DNA of 38,351 nt from an uncultured Spirochaetales bacterium (GTDB lineage: Bacteria; Spirochaetota; Spirochaetia; Sphaerochaetales; Sphaerochaetaceae). This document shows, piece by piece, positions 26,002 to 33,832 of this stretch. Both the position numbers and the translations under genes were made by a program. The DNA lies in assembly GCA_949295675.1 (NCBI GenBank), contig CASFMA010000019.1, positions 1 to 38,351 of the forward strand. Direction: 5' to 3'. Below the pieces are notes generated by a model. It was not told the origin of the DNA and ran no database searches. It saw only the letters and a program-made list of their open reading frames with translations. The stretch's first letter is position 1; each line of letters opens with the position of its first letter.

Positions 26002-26035
26002 TAGGGCCGCGGACAATGCCGATATCATGCCCGCA

Positions 26036-26068
26036 GAAGGAAAAAGGGCCGCATCGCTGCGACCCTTT
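26036..26068 (-). terminator. Intrinsic terminator of the ABC importer operon
   Basis: An 11-bp stem (26068-26058 with 26053-26043, one G-U pair) around a 4-base loop, followed by a T-run on the minus strand. It begins about 20 bases after the last gene of the operon. Confidence 0.9.
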
Positions 26069-26087
26069 GAGTACAATGCTGGATGGA

Positions 26088-26612
26088 TCAGAAGTCCATG
26101 GTCATATCTCCGAACATATCCTCTTCTGTCGGGATTTCCTCTTCCGCTGCTGTTGCCGCTGCGCCGCCGACATTCAGCCCGAGCTGCTGGGCCATTGGCA
26201 CGAACTCAGTGAGGTACTGGTCTTCGCTGAGCCCCGCGACAAGGGCTGGCAGGCTGAGGACAACCTGGGTCTCATTGACAGGGACCGTGAACTCCTGCTC
26301 GATCTCGAACTGGTTGAAGTCCTCATCTTCGTATATCACGTGTATTGTGTGCTTCTGCCTCTGCACTGTGGCTTCCCTTCTTGTCCTGGGGGAGTACTCC
26401 TGGCTTTCGCCTCCGTCTACAGATACCTCCGCCCATTCAAGCGCCCTGTATGAGACACCGTCGATCTCGATGGTCCTGTTGTCCACGTATACAGTATGCT
26501 GCTTGCCGAAGTGGTAAAGGAACACAGCAAGGAGGATTATCAGCACAATGACCGCAAGACGCACAAAGAATGAGAGATTGAAGATGTCCTTTATATTCTT
26601 CTTGCTGTTCAT
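26088..26612 (-). CDS. Single-pass membrane protein of the ABC importer operon
   Basis: A 174-residue protein with a short basic N-terminus, one hydrophobic segment (residues about 15-35, VRLAVIVLIILLAVFLYHFG) and a soluble part of about 135 residues, probably periplasmic. The soluble part is beta-rich and acidic (TVYVDNRTIEIDGVSYRAL, QKHTIHVIYEDEDFNQFEI). I recall similar small proteins beside DUF3798 transporters (possibly annotated DUF6672) but cannot verify this. Its start overlaps the permease stop (ATGA) and the operon terminator follows, so it is a true operon member. An accessory or assembly subunit is an inference. Confidence 0.7.
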   Translation of the reverse strand: MNSKKNIKDIFNLSFFVRLAVIVLIILLAVFLYHFGKQHTVYVDNRTIEIDGVSYRALEWAEVSVDGGESQEYSPRTRREATVQRQKHTIHVIYEDEDFNQFEIEQEFTVPVNETQVVLSLPALVAGLSEDQYLTEFVPMAQQLGLNVGGAAATAAEEEIPTEEDMFGDMTMDF

Positions 26613-27715
26613 GCCTTTGCCTCCTTCTGCTGCTCTGCGATAGCTTTGGCAGATTCTGCCTTCTCACGTCTTTCCCTGATCTCGTACAGCACGAGCGAGA
26701 GAGTAATGACTCCATAGGAGATGAATACGCGGAAGAACTCTCCGATCTGGGCCTGTCCCATCAGCTCGCGTCCAGCCTGAGGTGCGAGTATGAACATCAG
26801 GTGGAAGAGGATGATGCCGAGGAACACGTTCTTTATCGAAGCCCTGGAAACAGAAGCGCCTCCGACGAGAAGGGCAGCGATGCTGAACATTCCTATCTGC
26901 GAATGTGAGTTGTATGTGTTCAGCGTTCCCATGTTCGAGAGATAGAGGATCATTCCATATGCCGCGAAGATCGTTGAGATCACGATGGCAAGTATCCTTG
27001 TCCTCTCTACCTTTATTCCGGCTTCCCTTGCGACTTCCATGTCCTGTCCGACAGCTCTCATATCCTGGCCGAGCTTTGTCTTCCTGAACCATATGATGAC
27101 AACGCAGAGCATTGCTATGAGGATTATGGTGAGGAGAGGGATCTTGACTCCGCCGATAGTGATTGCCCAGAAATTGTCCACTGACTGCCTTACGTTGATG
27201 AGGTCAATCGTGTTCCTCACGCCATAGCCGCGCGGAAGTATGACCTGATCTGAATGGATAGGGATCACAGGTCCCATTCCGTAGAGGACCACAAGCTGGT
27301 ATACGCCATTCATGAAGAACGAGATCATGTAGCTTGTTATCATCTCGCGGCCCTTTGCCATGTTGAGCATCTTTCCGCAGAACCAGCCGAGAAGAGCAGC
27401 TATTGGAGTTGCGATGATGGCTGCAAGGAGAAGCCCTGGGATACCTACGACATTCCAAGCTGTTATGAAGATGATTCCTATCTGTCCTGCCATGGCTCCC
27501 AGCGTCATTCCGAAGTTCAGGCCCATTCCTGCCATGATAGGTATGAGGAGGGAGAGAACCAGGAAGCTGTTGCGCATTATCCTTGTGATTATCTGGCTTA
27601 CAAGATACTGGCCTGAATAACCAGCAAGAGGGATACATATTATGCAGAGAACTATGAAGATGATAGGAACGATGTTGTTCGCTAGGAACTTCTTGATATC
27701 TATTTCTTTATTCAT
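26609..27715 (-). CDS. ABC importer permease (RbsC/BmpB-like), second subunit
   Basis: A 368-residue polytopic inner-membrane protein with about 8-10 hydrophobic segments. GMGLNFGMTLGAMAGQIGII and the cytoplasmic coupling stretch GQDMRAVGQDMEVAREAGIKVER are typical of the branched-chain-amino-acid/ribose/nucleoside permease superfamily (BPD_transp_2). It pairs with the preceding permease to form a heterodimeric channel. The C-terminus is a charged cytoplasmic tail (REKAESAKAIAEQQKEAKA). It overlaps the upstream permease by an ATGA and the downstream small gene likewise. The substrate cannot be read from the sequence. Confidence 0.9.
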   Translation of the reverse strand: MNKEIDIKKFLANNIVPIIFIVLCIICIPLAGYSGQYLVSQIITRIMRNSFLVLSLLIPIMAGMGLNFGMTLGAMAGQIGIIFITAWNVVGIPGLLLAAIIATPIAALLGWFCGKMLNMAKGREMITSYMISFFMNGVYQLVVLYGMGPVIPIHSDQVILPRGYGVRNTIDLINVRQSVDNFWAITIGGVKIPLLTIILIAMLCVVIIWFRKTKLGQDMRAVGQDMEVAREAGIKVERTRILAIVISTIFAAYGMILYLSNMGTLNTYNSHSQIGMFSIAALLVGGASVSRASIKNVFLGIILFHLMFILAPQAGRELMGQAQIGEFFRVFISYGVITLSLVLYEIRERREKAESAKAIAEQQKEAKA

Positions 27716-28752
27716 CTAGATGCCCCCGATTTTCTTGTCAGAGCGTAGAGGATCATGCCGTTGGACACTATTATCCTCAGTACTTCCGACATATCTGTAT
27801 GGATCAGGTTGTTCATGACTGACGGGGTCATTGTCACTATTCCCTGATAAAGTATCGTTCCGATGATAACGTTAGGGATTGATGCCTTGTTCACGGACGC
27901 TCCTCCGATGAGGATCGCGGATACAGCTGGCATTGCCATGTACATCGGCCCCTGATAGAGCTGGATGAAGCCATAACCCTGCTGGTAGCAGAGTATGCCA
28001 AGCGCGCCAAGCCATGTCGACATGATGACTGAAAGCGTCCTCTGCCTGTCTACCGAGATGCCTGATGCGCGTGCGAATATCGGATTTGATCCGACAGCTG
28101 TCATCGCTGTGCCTGTCTTCGTGTGCAGGAATGCCCAGATTATGAATGCGAAGAGCGCGAAGAAGAGGATCTCTCCGAATGATATCTCAAGAGTCCCTAT
28201 CTTCAGGCAGAGCAGGTTGTGCAGTATCTGGGAGTAGAAGCCATCTGTTGATATCGTTGTCCTGAGCCCGCTTCCTGAATAGCCCCATACCATCGTAGGC
28301 GATGAATAGGGGAGGATAAGCCACATGATCGACATGAACGCGACAGATGAGAACCCAACATAGGTCGCAATCATCATCTCACTGCCCTTCACCCTGTTCA
28401 GAAGCTTTCCATAGCCCCATCCGAGGATGATCGCGAACGGTGTGGAGTAGAGTATCGCAAGAAGGAATGACAGCGGTCCCGTCACGCCTGTCTCAATGGA
28501 GAGCGTCGCTCCGAGAAGGCCTGATATGATTCCAAGAGGCAGGCCGAAGTTGAGCCCGCAGCCTGAATGGATCATCGGTACCATCGCAAGGACCATTATG
28601 GAATTCATGCCGAAGCGTGCAAGGGTGTCGGAGATCGATGCGCCGACCCTTATCCCTACAAAAGGCGCGATTATGAAAAGCAGCAGCAGGAATCCTGCGA
28701 TGATGAGCCTCGGCAGACCGAAGGAACTCAGGAATGATTTCACTTTTTCCAT
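27712..28752 (-). CDS. ABC importer permease (RbsC/BmpB-like), first subunit
   Basis: A 346-residue polytopic membrane protein of the same superfamily as its neighbour, with IHSGCGLNFGLPLGIISGLL and the coupling segment GTAMTAVGSNPIFARASGI. AAGGAGG lies 7 bases before the ATG at 28752, which overlaps the ATPase stop codon (TGATG); the adjacent ATG at 28755 is less well placed. The frame stays open to 28872 but that part is antisense to the ATPase gene's coding logic and is not counted. Two distinct permeases plus one double ATPase is the nucleoside-importer type of architecture. Confidence 0.9.
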   Translation of the reverse strand: MEKVKSFLSSFGLPRLIIAGFLLLLFIIAPFVGIRVGASISDTLARFGMNSIMVLAMVPMIHSGCGLNFGLPLGIISGLLGATLSIETGVTGPLSFLLAILYSTPFAIILGWGYGKLLNRVKGSEMMIATYVGFSSVAFMSIMWLILPYSSPTMVWGYSGSGLRTTISTDGFYSQILHNLLCLKIGTLEISFGEILFFALFAFIIWAFLHTKTGTAMTAVGSNPIFARASGISVDRQRTLSVIMSTWLGALGILCYQQGYGFIQLYQGPMYMAMPAVSAILIGGASVNKASIPNVIIGTILYQGIVTMTPSVMNNLIHTDMSEVLRIIVSNGMILYALTRKSGASR

Positions 28753-30356
28753 CATTTTGCCTCCTTCATTGTTTTCCCTACCATCAGGATGCCGAAGTCT
28801 TCGCTTGGCGTGGATGCTGGAAGGATGCCGGAGATAGCGCCATCTGTCACGATAGCTATGCGGTCGCAGCACTGCCTGAGTTCCTCAAGCTCTGATGATA
28901 TCATCACAATGGTGACGCCGAGCTTCCTGTTGTATTCCTTGAGAGCCTGCAGGACAAGAGCCTTCGCTCCTACATCAATGCCTCTCGTCGGCTCAGACAC
29001 GAAGAGAAGCTTCGGCTCGAGCGCGAACGCCTTTGCAAGGCATATCTTCTGCTGATTGCCTCCCGACAGCTCTTTTGCCTTCTGCTTCGATGACGTGCAC
29101 TTGATCTGGAGCTGCTTGATGTATTTGTCGGTGACTTCCTTGATTGCCCCCTGGTCACGCCATTTTATAAGGCCTCCAAGGTAGTTCTTGAGGAACTTGT
29201 TCTGTATCTGCATCGCCGGGAAGGCTATATTCCATTCCAGGGACTCATCGAGAAGGAGCCCGACACCTCTTCTGTCCTCTGATACGAACGCTATCGAGGA
29301 ATCGAGGCAGGCTCTTGTATCCCCGAGGGTGATCTCCTTGCCGTTGAGGGATACCTTTCCACCTGATGGATAAAGCCCCATTATTCCGTTAGGGATGCCT
29401 ATCTTGCCCTGTCCTGCAAGGCCGCCTATGCCAAGGAACTCTCCCTGATGCACCTCAAGATTCACGTTCTTGACGGTCTCTCCTGGCATATCAACCCACA
29501 GGTTCTTCACTGAAAGGACGACCTTATCGGAAATCTTCCTTGCATCCTGCTTGTCTGATGATGCGGAGCTTACCTCGCGTCCTACCATCAGCTTTGCCAT
29601 CTCTGTGATCGATGTCTTGGCAGCATCCAGCTCATTTATGATCCTTCCATCACGCATGACGATGACTTTGTTGCATACATCAAGGATCTCCTGGAGCCTG
29701 TGCGTGATGAAGATCACGGAGATGCCCTGGGCGGAGAGGTTCTTTATCGCACGGAGCAGCATCTCTGCTTCTTTCTCTGAAAGGACCGCTGTCGGCTCAT
29801 CCAGCACAAGAAGCCTGATTGATGATTTAGATATTTCCCTGGATATCTCCGTGAACTGCTTATGCCCTACAGGCATCTCAGAGACAAGCATATCTGGATC
29901 GAGGCTTACACCAAGCTTGGTGATTGCGTCTATTGCTTTTTTCTGAAGGGTCTTGCGGTCTATCGTATTTGCTCTTGGACCGAATACAAGTGAGAGAACG
30001 CTTTTGTTTTCCGGCTCCCTGTTCAGGAGTATGTTCTCTGCTGCTGTGAATCCAGGAAGAAGCGAGAATTCCTGGTGAACCATGCCGATTCCGGCTTTCA
30101 ACGCATCTAATGGAGATGCAAACTTTACTTCCTTGCCATCTATGAGGATCTTTCCCCCATAGCCTCCCGTCTGATGTATGACGTCCATACCGAAGAGGAT
30201 GTTCATAAGAGTGCTTTTACCTGCGCCGTTCTCTCCGACGAGACCTAGCACCTCTCCCTCTCTCAGCGTGAAGTTGACATCTTTCAGGACGGGGTTTCCG
30301 TTGTACTCCTTGCTGACATTCTGCATCTCTAGCAAGGGCTTTGTCATTTCACTCAT
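28752..30356 (-). CDS. ABC importer ATPase with two nucleotide-binding domains
   Basis: A 534-residue cytoplasmic protein with two fused ABC domains, as in RbsA and YufO. The first has Walker A GENGAGKST (about 41-49) and Walker B LLVLDEPTAVLS but a degenerate signature (MPVGHKQFTEI). The second has a degenerate Walker A (GLAGQGKIG) but a good signature LSGGNQQKICLAKA and FVSEPTRGIDVGAK. This complementary degeneracy is normal for the carbohydrate/nucleoside uptake class. Three ATGs lie within 12 bases; 30356 is best spaced from AAGGGG. A stem-loop separates it from the binding-protein gene upstream. Confidence 0.93.
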   Translation of the reverse strand: MSEMTKPLLEMQNVSKEYNGNPVLKDVNFTLREGEVLGLVGENGAGKSTLMNILFGMDVIHQTGGYGGKILIDGKEVKFASPLDALKAGIGMVHQEFSLLPGFTAAENILLNREPENKSVLSLVFGPRANTIDRKTLQKKAIDAITKLGVSLDPDMLVSEMPVGHKQFTEISREISKSSIRLLVLDEPTAVLSEKEAEMLLRAIKNLSAQGISVIFITHRLQEILDVCNKVIVMRDGRIINELDAAKTSITEMAKLMVGREVSSASSDKQDARKISDKVVLSVKNLWVDMPGETVKNVNLEVHQGEFLGIGGLAGQGKIGIPNGIMGLYPSGGKVSLNGKEITLGDTRACLDSSIAFVSEDRRGVGLLLDESLEWNIAFPAMQIQNKFLKNYLGGLIKWRDQGAIKEVTDKYIKQLQIKCTSSKQKAKELSGGNQQKICLAKAFALEPKLLFVSEPTRGIDVGAKALVLQALKEYNRKLGVTIVMISSELEELRQCCDRIAIVTDGAISGILPASTPSEDFGILMVGKTMKEAK

Positions 30357-30381
30357 CATTTCCCCTTATATACACAGAAGA

Positions 30382-30403
30382 AAGGGGAGGAAGTCCTCCC
30401 CTT
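30382..30403 (-). promoter_or_regulatory. Stem-loop between binding-protein and ATPase genes
   Basis: A perfect 9-bp G+C-rich stem AAGGGGAGG/CCTCCCCTT with a 4-base loop, followed by only a mild pyrimidine run. Such hairpins commonly reduce transcription into, or stabilise RNA upstream of, the transporter genes. The 3' arm (CCCCTT) is also complementary to the AAGGGG ribosome site of the ATPase gene 14 bases further on, so an alternative pairing could hide that site. Confidence 0.7.
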
Positions 30404-30422
30404 CACCCTGCGGATTGAAGTA

Positions 30423-31637
30423 TTACTGGAACTCCTTTCCTGTCATATAGAAACACCACTCAGGGATCTCTATATCAGTGTTGCCCATGTAGTATCCTGG
30501 GTTGCCCATGATATATGTATCCTGGTAAACGAGGACGAAGTTATCATAGGATACACCAGAGGTAGCGTCAACAAGCTGTGAGCCATTCCAGTTGGCGCCT
30601 GGTGTGTAATCGGAGAATGCCTTTCTGATGTTCCTTACGGAAGTATAGTCGAAATCCTCTCCGTTCATCTCAGCCTGCACAGCCTCGATAGCGAGCTTTC
30701 CAAGACCTGCGGATGTTGTGTAGCCGTAGCTGTATGCCCATGTTCCGAAGCGTCCTGCACCGCCCTGCTCGACGATAGCTGCCTCAACCTTTGCAAGGAT
30801 TGCAGGGAAGTCGCCAGCCTCTGCTGAGAGGTCGATTCCAAGAGCTCCAGGATATCCCATGAGAGGTGATGGAAGGTCTGCTTCAACGAAGTAGCCGCCA
30901 TACTCCATGAGCTGCCTGAGAAGAGGCTCTGTATGTGCGTCGTTCGTGCAGAAGAATGCAGTGTTCTGGCCATACTGCTCAATCCATTCAGGAGTTCTCT
31001 CGAGGATGTACTGCTGTGCGCCTGCGATACCGACATCGGATGTCGGGTCTGGAGCTGATACGTCAACGAACTTCATTCCAAGCTCATTGCATGTCTGGAT
31101 CATGATAGCTCTTCTTCTCTGCATCTTCTCCATTGCGAGATGGCGTGGGAAGGAGATGTGCACGAATGTGTCGCATCCGAGCTTGTGTGCAGACTGGATC
31201 ATCAGATAACCACGTGCGACGAAGTCATTTGATGTTACGAGATCAGCAGCCCCTGAGATGAGATATGGCTCCTCATGAGCTTCTCCTGCGAAGCAGAGGA
31301 TGTCAGGCCTTACAGCCTTGATCTGGCGGAAAGCCTCTGCTGTTCCAGGTACTGCCTGGTTGACGATGACTGCCTTCATGAGAGGATCATCAGCAAGGCC
31401 TGCGATGACGGAGATTGTCGTCTCCTGCTCTTCCATGAAGTTGTCAGGATATGTCATATGCTGGATGATGCCGCCGTCAGCGACTGCGCCGTACTCTGCG
31501 ATAAGAGCCTCAGCACCGCGAAGGTCATCCTCTGACTGGGAAACTGTTCCGGTTACGATGCCGATGTGGAAGTCAGCAGCGAAAACAGCTGCGCTGAGCA
31601 TCACAAGAGCAAGAAGAACCGCAATTGTCTTTTTCAT
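30423..31637 (-). CDS. DUF3798-type periplasmic substrate-binding protein
   Basis: A 404-residue exported protein. The signal peptide MKKTIAVLLALVMLSAAVFAA ends in Ala-x-Ala and has no lipobox, so the mature protein should be soluble. The fold repeats binding-protein features: FHIGIVTGTVSQSEDDLRGA at the start of lobe 1, VIVNQAVPGTAEAFRQIK, and lobe-2 segments such as AFFCTNDAHTEPLLRQL. This matches my memory of DUF3798, a family distantly related to the basic-membrane-protein/nucleoside binding proteins; many members are lipoproteins, unlike this one. As first gene of the importer operon, with AAGGAG before the ATG, it should deliver the substrate, which is unknown. Confidence 0.78.
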   Translation of the reverse strand: MKKTIAVLLALVMLSAAVFAADFHIGIVTGTVSQSEDDLRGAEALIAEYGAVADGGIIQHMTYPDNFMEEQETTISVIAGLADDPLMKAVIVNQAVPGTAEAFRQIKAVRPDILCFAGEAHEEPYLISGAADLVTSNDFVARGYLMIQSAHKLGCDTFVHISFPRHLAMEKMQRRRAIMIQTCNELGMKFVDVSAPDPTSDVGIAGAQQYILERTPEWIEQYGQNTAFFCTNDAHTEPLLRQLMEYGGYFVEADLPSPLMGYPGALGIDLSAEAGDFPAILAKVEAAIVEQGGAGRFGTWAYSYGYTTSAGLGKLAIEAVQAEMNGEDFDYTSVRNIRKAFSDYTPGANWNGSQLVDATSGVSYDNFVLVYQDTYIMGNPGYYMGNTDIEIPEWCFYMTGKEFQ

Positions 31638-31673
31638 AGTTTCTCTACTCCTTTAGTTTTAGTGGATTGACTT

Positions 31674-31703
31674 ACCATACCATGATAGTTGGACTACTTT
31701 CAA
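31674..31703 (-). promoter_or_regulatory. Promoter of the ABC importer operon
   Basis: Minus-strand TTGAAA (31703-31698), an 18-base spacer ending in TGG, and TATGGT (31679-31674), an extended -10. Predicted start is near 31667, about 30 bases before the binding-protein ATG. A perfect minus-strand TATAAT at 31711-31706 could serve as a second promoter. Confidence 0.55.
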
Positions 31704-31764
31704 GAATTATACAGAATATTGCATAAGAATGCAGTTTGCTTGTAATGCAGCGTTGATGTCTGTA

Positions 31765-31777
31765 AGCTATCATAGCT
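31765..31777. promoter_or_regulatory. 13-bp palindrome before the small sigma gene
   Basis: AGCTAT-C-ATAGCT, a perfect inverted repeat around one base, just upstream of the AGGGGG ribosome site. It contains TATCAT (31768-31773), a possible -10, so a protein bound here would block transcription. No matching -35 is evident. Confidence 0.45.
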
Positions 31778-31787
31778 GCAGGGGGCG

Positions 31788-32501
31788 ATGATGGATAATG
31801 ACAGGAAGACGGAGATGCTTTCGCTGTACCGGCCGCTGATACTGCATGAGGTCGGACGGTACGTGGAGAAGATAGGGGATATGGCGCAGGCAATGATGGA
31901 TGATCTCGTGCAGGTCGCTTCCCTTGGATTGCTTTCTGCCCTTGATTCATTCGATCCCGGGAGATCACCTGCGATCATCCCATATCTGAGAAAAGGCGTG
32001 GATATGGCCATAATGGGCGAGCTGTCTAGGAATCTCAGGCTTATACGGCAGCCGAAAGGCGTGCAGGCCTCTGTCCGCTCCCTCAGGAGGGCGTGCATCG
32101 AGAACCCTGGTGCCGATGACGATGCCATTTGCAGAGCTGCAGGCCTTTCTCCTGCTGAGCTGGCGCTGGCACGGAAGGCAATCGCGTCAGAGGAGCTTTT
32201 CCATATAGATGCAGATCCTGATGCTTGCGACATTATCAATGATGGCAGCGGTTTTGAAGATGAGGTGGCGGACAATGCCATGGTCGGCGATCTTGAGTGT
32301 GCCATAGACAGGCTTGATGACGATGACAAGTTCATCATAAAGGCTTATACGGGTACGTTCGGAGAGAGAAAGCTCACAGACAGGCAGCTTGCAGGAAGGC
32401 TTTCATGCTCGATATACCTGATCCACGCACGCATACGCCATATAATGTATGCCCTCAGCTTTGATCTTGGCGCTGATTCTGTTGCGTTCGAGGATATGTA
32501 G
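31788..32501 (+). CDS. Small sigma-70-family protein
   Basis: A 237-residue protein (236 if the second ATG at 31791 is used; AGGGGG is better spaced for it). DDLVQVASLGLLSALDSFDP matches sigma region 2.1-2.2, and the following IPYLRKGVDMAIMGELSRNLRLI aligns with regions 2.3-2.4. GADDDAICRAAGLSPAEL resembles region 3, and the C-terminal LTDRQLAGRLSCSIYLIHARI is a region-4 HTH. Region 2.4 is less aromatic than in housekeeping factors, so the -10 specificity is probably different, and there is no region 1.1. It is divergent from the ABC importer; no anti-sigma gene is adjacent. Confidence 0.72.
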   Translation: MMDNDRKTEMLSLYRPLILHEVGRYVEKIGDMAQAMMDDLVQVASLGLLSALDSFDPGRSPAIIPYLRKGVDMAIMGELSRNLRLIRQPKGVQASVRSLRRACIENPGADDDAICRAAGLSPAELALARKAIASEELFHIDADPDACDIINDGSGFEDEVADNAMVGDLECAIDRLDDDDKFIIKAYTGTFGERKLTDRQLAGRLSCSIYLIHARIRHIMYALSFDLGADSVAFEDM

Positions 32502-32524
32502 TGCTACCATTCCCTAGAGATTTG

Positions 32525-32545
32525 GAACAAGGTTTCATTTTGTTC
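32525..32545. promoter_or_regulatory. Inverted repeat before the sugar kinase gene
   Basis: GAACAA (32525-32530) and TTGTTC (32540-32545), 9 bases apart, ending just before the AGGAG ribosome site. It could be a repressor site or a leader hairpin. Evidence is limited to symmetry. Confidence 0.35.
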
Positions 32546-32556
32546 AGGAGTTGATT

Positions 32557-33642
32557 ATGGCAACTGTTGTTACGTTCGGTGAGATAATGGGCAGGATGAG
32601 TACGGAAGGGCATTACACGCTCCGCCAGTCTCTTCCTGGCAATCTTGCGTTCTGCTTTGCTGGCGCTGAGGCGAATGTCGCGGCATCTATCGCCCTTCTG
32701 GGAGGGAGCTCCAGGTTCGTGACAGCGCTTCCAAGGAATGATCTTTCAGAGGCATGTATAGGTAACCTCCGCAATCTTGGAGTCGACACATCGCATATCC
32801 TCATGAAGGATGAGGGCAGGCTTGGGCTGTATTTCGTTCAGGATGGAGCCAACCAGCGGCCGTCGAAGGTCATCTATGACAGGGCTGGCTCGACTCTGTC
32901 TGAGACTGATGGCTCTGAATATGACTGGGATGCGGCATTTGACGGGGCTGATGTGCTTCATGTGTCAGGAATCACTCCTGCTGTAAGCCGCAAGGCTGCG
33001 GAGGCCCAGCTGCTGTGCATGAGGAAAGCGAGGGAGCATGGGCTCCTTATATCATTTGACTGCAATTTCCGCTCGAAGCTCTGGACATGGGATCCGACTG
33101 TGTCAAAGGAGGAGCTTGCTGGCCGTGTCGTAAGGGAGATGATGGAGTATGTTGATATCCTGTTCGCTGCCAGAATCGATGCAGAGACCCTTCTTGGCAT
33201 ACATCTTTCATGCCCTGATGACCTTTCCAGGATCGACGAGCAGCCGTATGTGGCCGAGGCTATAGCAAGGAAATACCCATCTGTCAGGCTCCTTGCCACC
33301 ACGATGCGGAAATCGATATCAGCGACATATAACCAGTGGGGAGCCGCCCTGTACGACATCTCAAACGGCGATCAGTACGTATCTCCCTGCATAGATGGCC
33401 AGTATGTCCCGTATGACATAACAAGCATCGTTGACAGGATCGGTGCCGGTGACAGCTTTGCCGCCGGCATAATCTACGCTTACCTTGACAGCGAGCTTTC
33501 CAGGGATATGCAGACCGTAGTTGATTTCGCGACGGCATCGTCCTGCCTATGCCATAGCATCGAGCAGGATATAAACTATGTGTCAAGGGACGATGTCCTT
33601 CAGCTCATGGCCTCAGGCGGACATGGCACAGTTTCCCGATGA
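32557..33642 (+). CDS. PfkB-family sugar kinase, KdgK-like
   Basis: A 361-residue ribokinase-fold enzyme that phosphorylates a sugar or sugar acid with ATP. The N-terminal TFGEIMGRMS and GAEANVAASIALLGG motif bind the sugar; DRIGAGDSFAAGIIYAYL near the C-terminus is the PfkB signature 2 with the catalytic Asp and anion hole. The overall pattern (VTFGEIMxR, FDCNFRSKLW, RKSISATYNQW) resembles 2-dehydro-3-deoxygluconokinases, but the substrate is not proven. The ATG at 32557 follows AGGAG with 6 bases. No KDPG aldolase or uronate gene is adjacent. Confidence 0.85.
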   Translation: MATVVTFGEIMGRMSTEGHYTLRQSLPGNLAFCFAGAEANVAASIALLGGSSRFVTALPRNDLSEACIGNLRNLGVDTSHILMKDEGRLGLYFVQDGANQRPSKVIYDRAGSTLSETDGSEYDWDAAFDGADVLHVSGITPAVSRKAAEAQLLCMRKAREHGLLISFDCNFRSKLWTWDPTVSKEELAGRVVREMMEYVDILFAARIDAETLLGIHLSCPDDLSRIDEQPYVAEAIARKYPSVRLLATTMRKSISATYNQWGAALYDISNGDQYVSPCIDGQYVPYDITSIVDRIGAGDSFAAGIIYAYLDSELSRDMQTVVDFATASSCLCHSIEQDINYVSRDDVLQLMASGGHGTVSR

Positions 33643-33681
33643 AGGTTGACCGATTGCCGATAGGGTGGTACACATATTAGT

Positions 33682-33703
33682 GTTAAGGCATGGCCGCCTT
33701 AAC
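33682..33703 (+). terminator. Hairpin downstream of the sugar kinase
   Basis: A perfect 8-bp stem GTTAAGGC/GCCTTAAC around a 6-base loop, 40 bases after the kinase stop. Only TTCT follows, so it would be a weak terminator or part of a structured RNA. Confidence 0.45.
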
Positions 33704-33744
33704 TTCTAAAGATCCTCTGGGACCGGATGCAAACCGGGTTTCGC

Positions 33745-33777
33745 GAAGAGACAGTTCATAGCGGCTGTCTCTTCTTT
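33745..33777 (+). terminator. Intrinsic terminator upstream of the desulfoferrodoxin gene
   Basis: A 10-bp perfect stem (33745-33754 with 33765-33774) and a 10-base loop, followed by TTTGTTG. It ends any RNA from the kinase gene or the intervening 100 bases, just before the desulfoferrodoxin promoter. Confidence 0.75.
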
Positions 33778-33785
33778 GTTGCTTA

Positions 33786-33815
33786 TTGTCCCTCTTATCG
33801 TTATCTTAATATATA
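33786..33815 (+). promoter_or_regulatory. Putative promoter of the desulfoferrodoxin gene
   Basis: TTGTCC (33786-33791), an 18-base spacer and TATATA (33810-33815). Predicted start is near 33822; AAGGAG follows in the short leader. Confidence 0.5.
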
Positions 33816-33832
33816 GAACAAGGAGTCTTGAA

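Noticed and set aside
28755-28872. N-terminal extension of the first permease
   Set aside because: Arg/His-rich residues from an alternative frame of the ATPase gene; the real start has AAGGAGG directly before it.
31700-32338. Minus-strand 212-codon frame opposite the small sigma gene
   Set aside because: It is antisense to a clear sigma-family protein and is Ser-rich in the manner of complementary-strand frames; no ribosome site.
33660-33672. AGGGTGGTAC string resembling the T-box antiterminator core
   Set aside because: The match stops before the rest of the conserved T-box sequence, it sits just after a stop codon, and the next gene is a desulfoferrodoxin, not an amino-acid gene.
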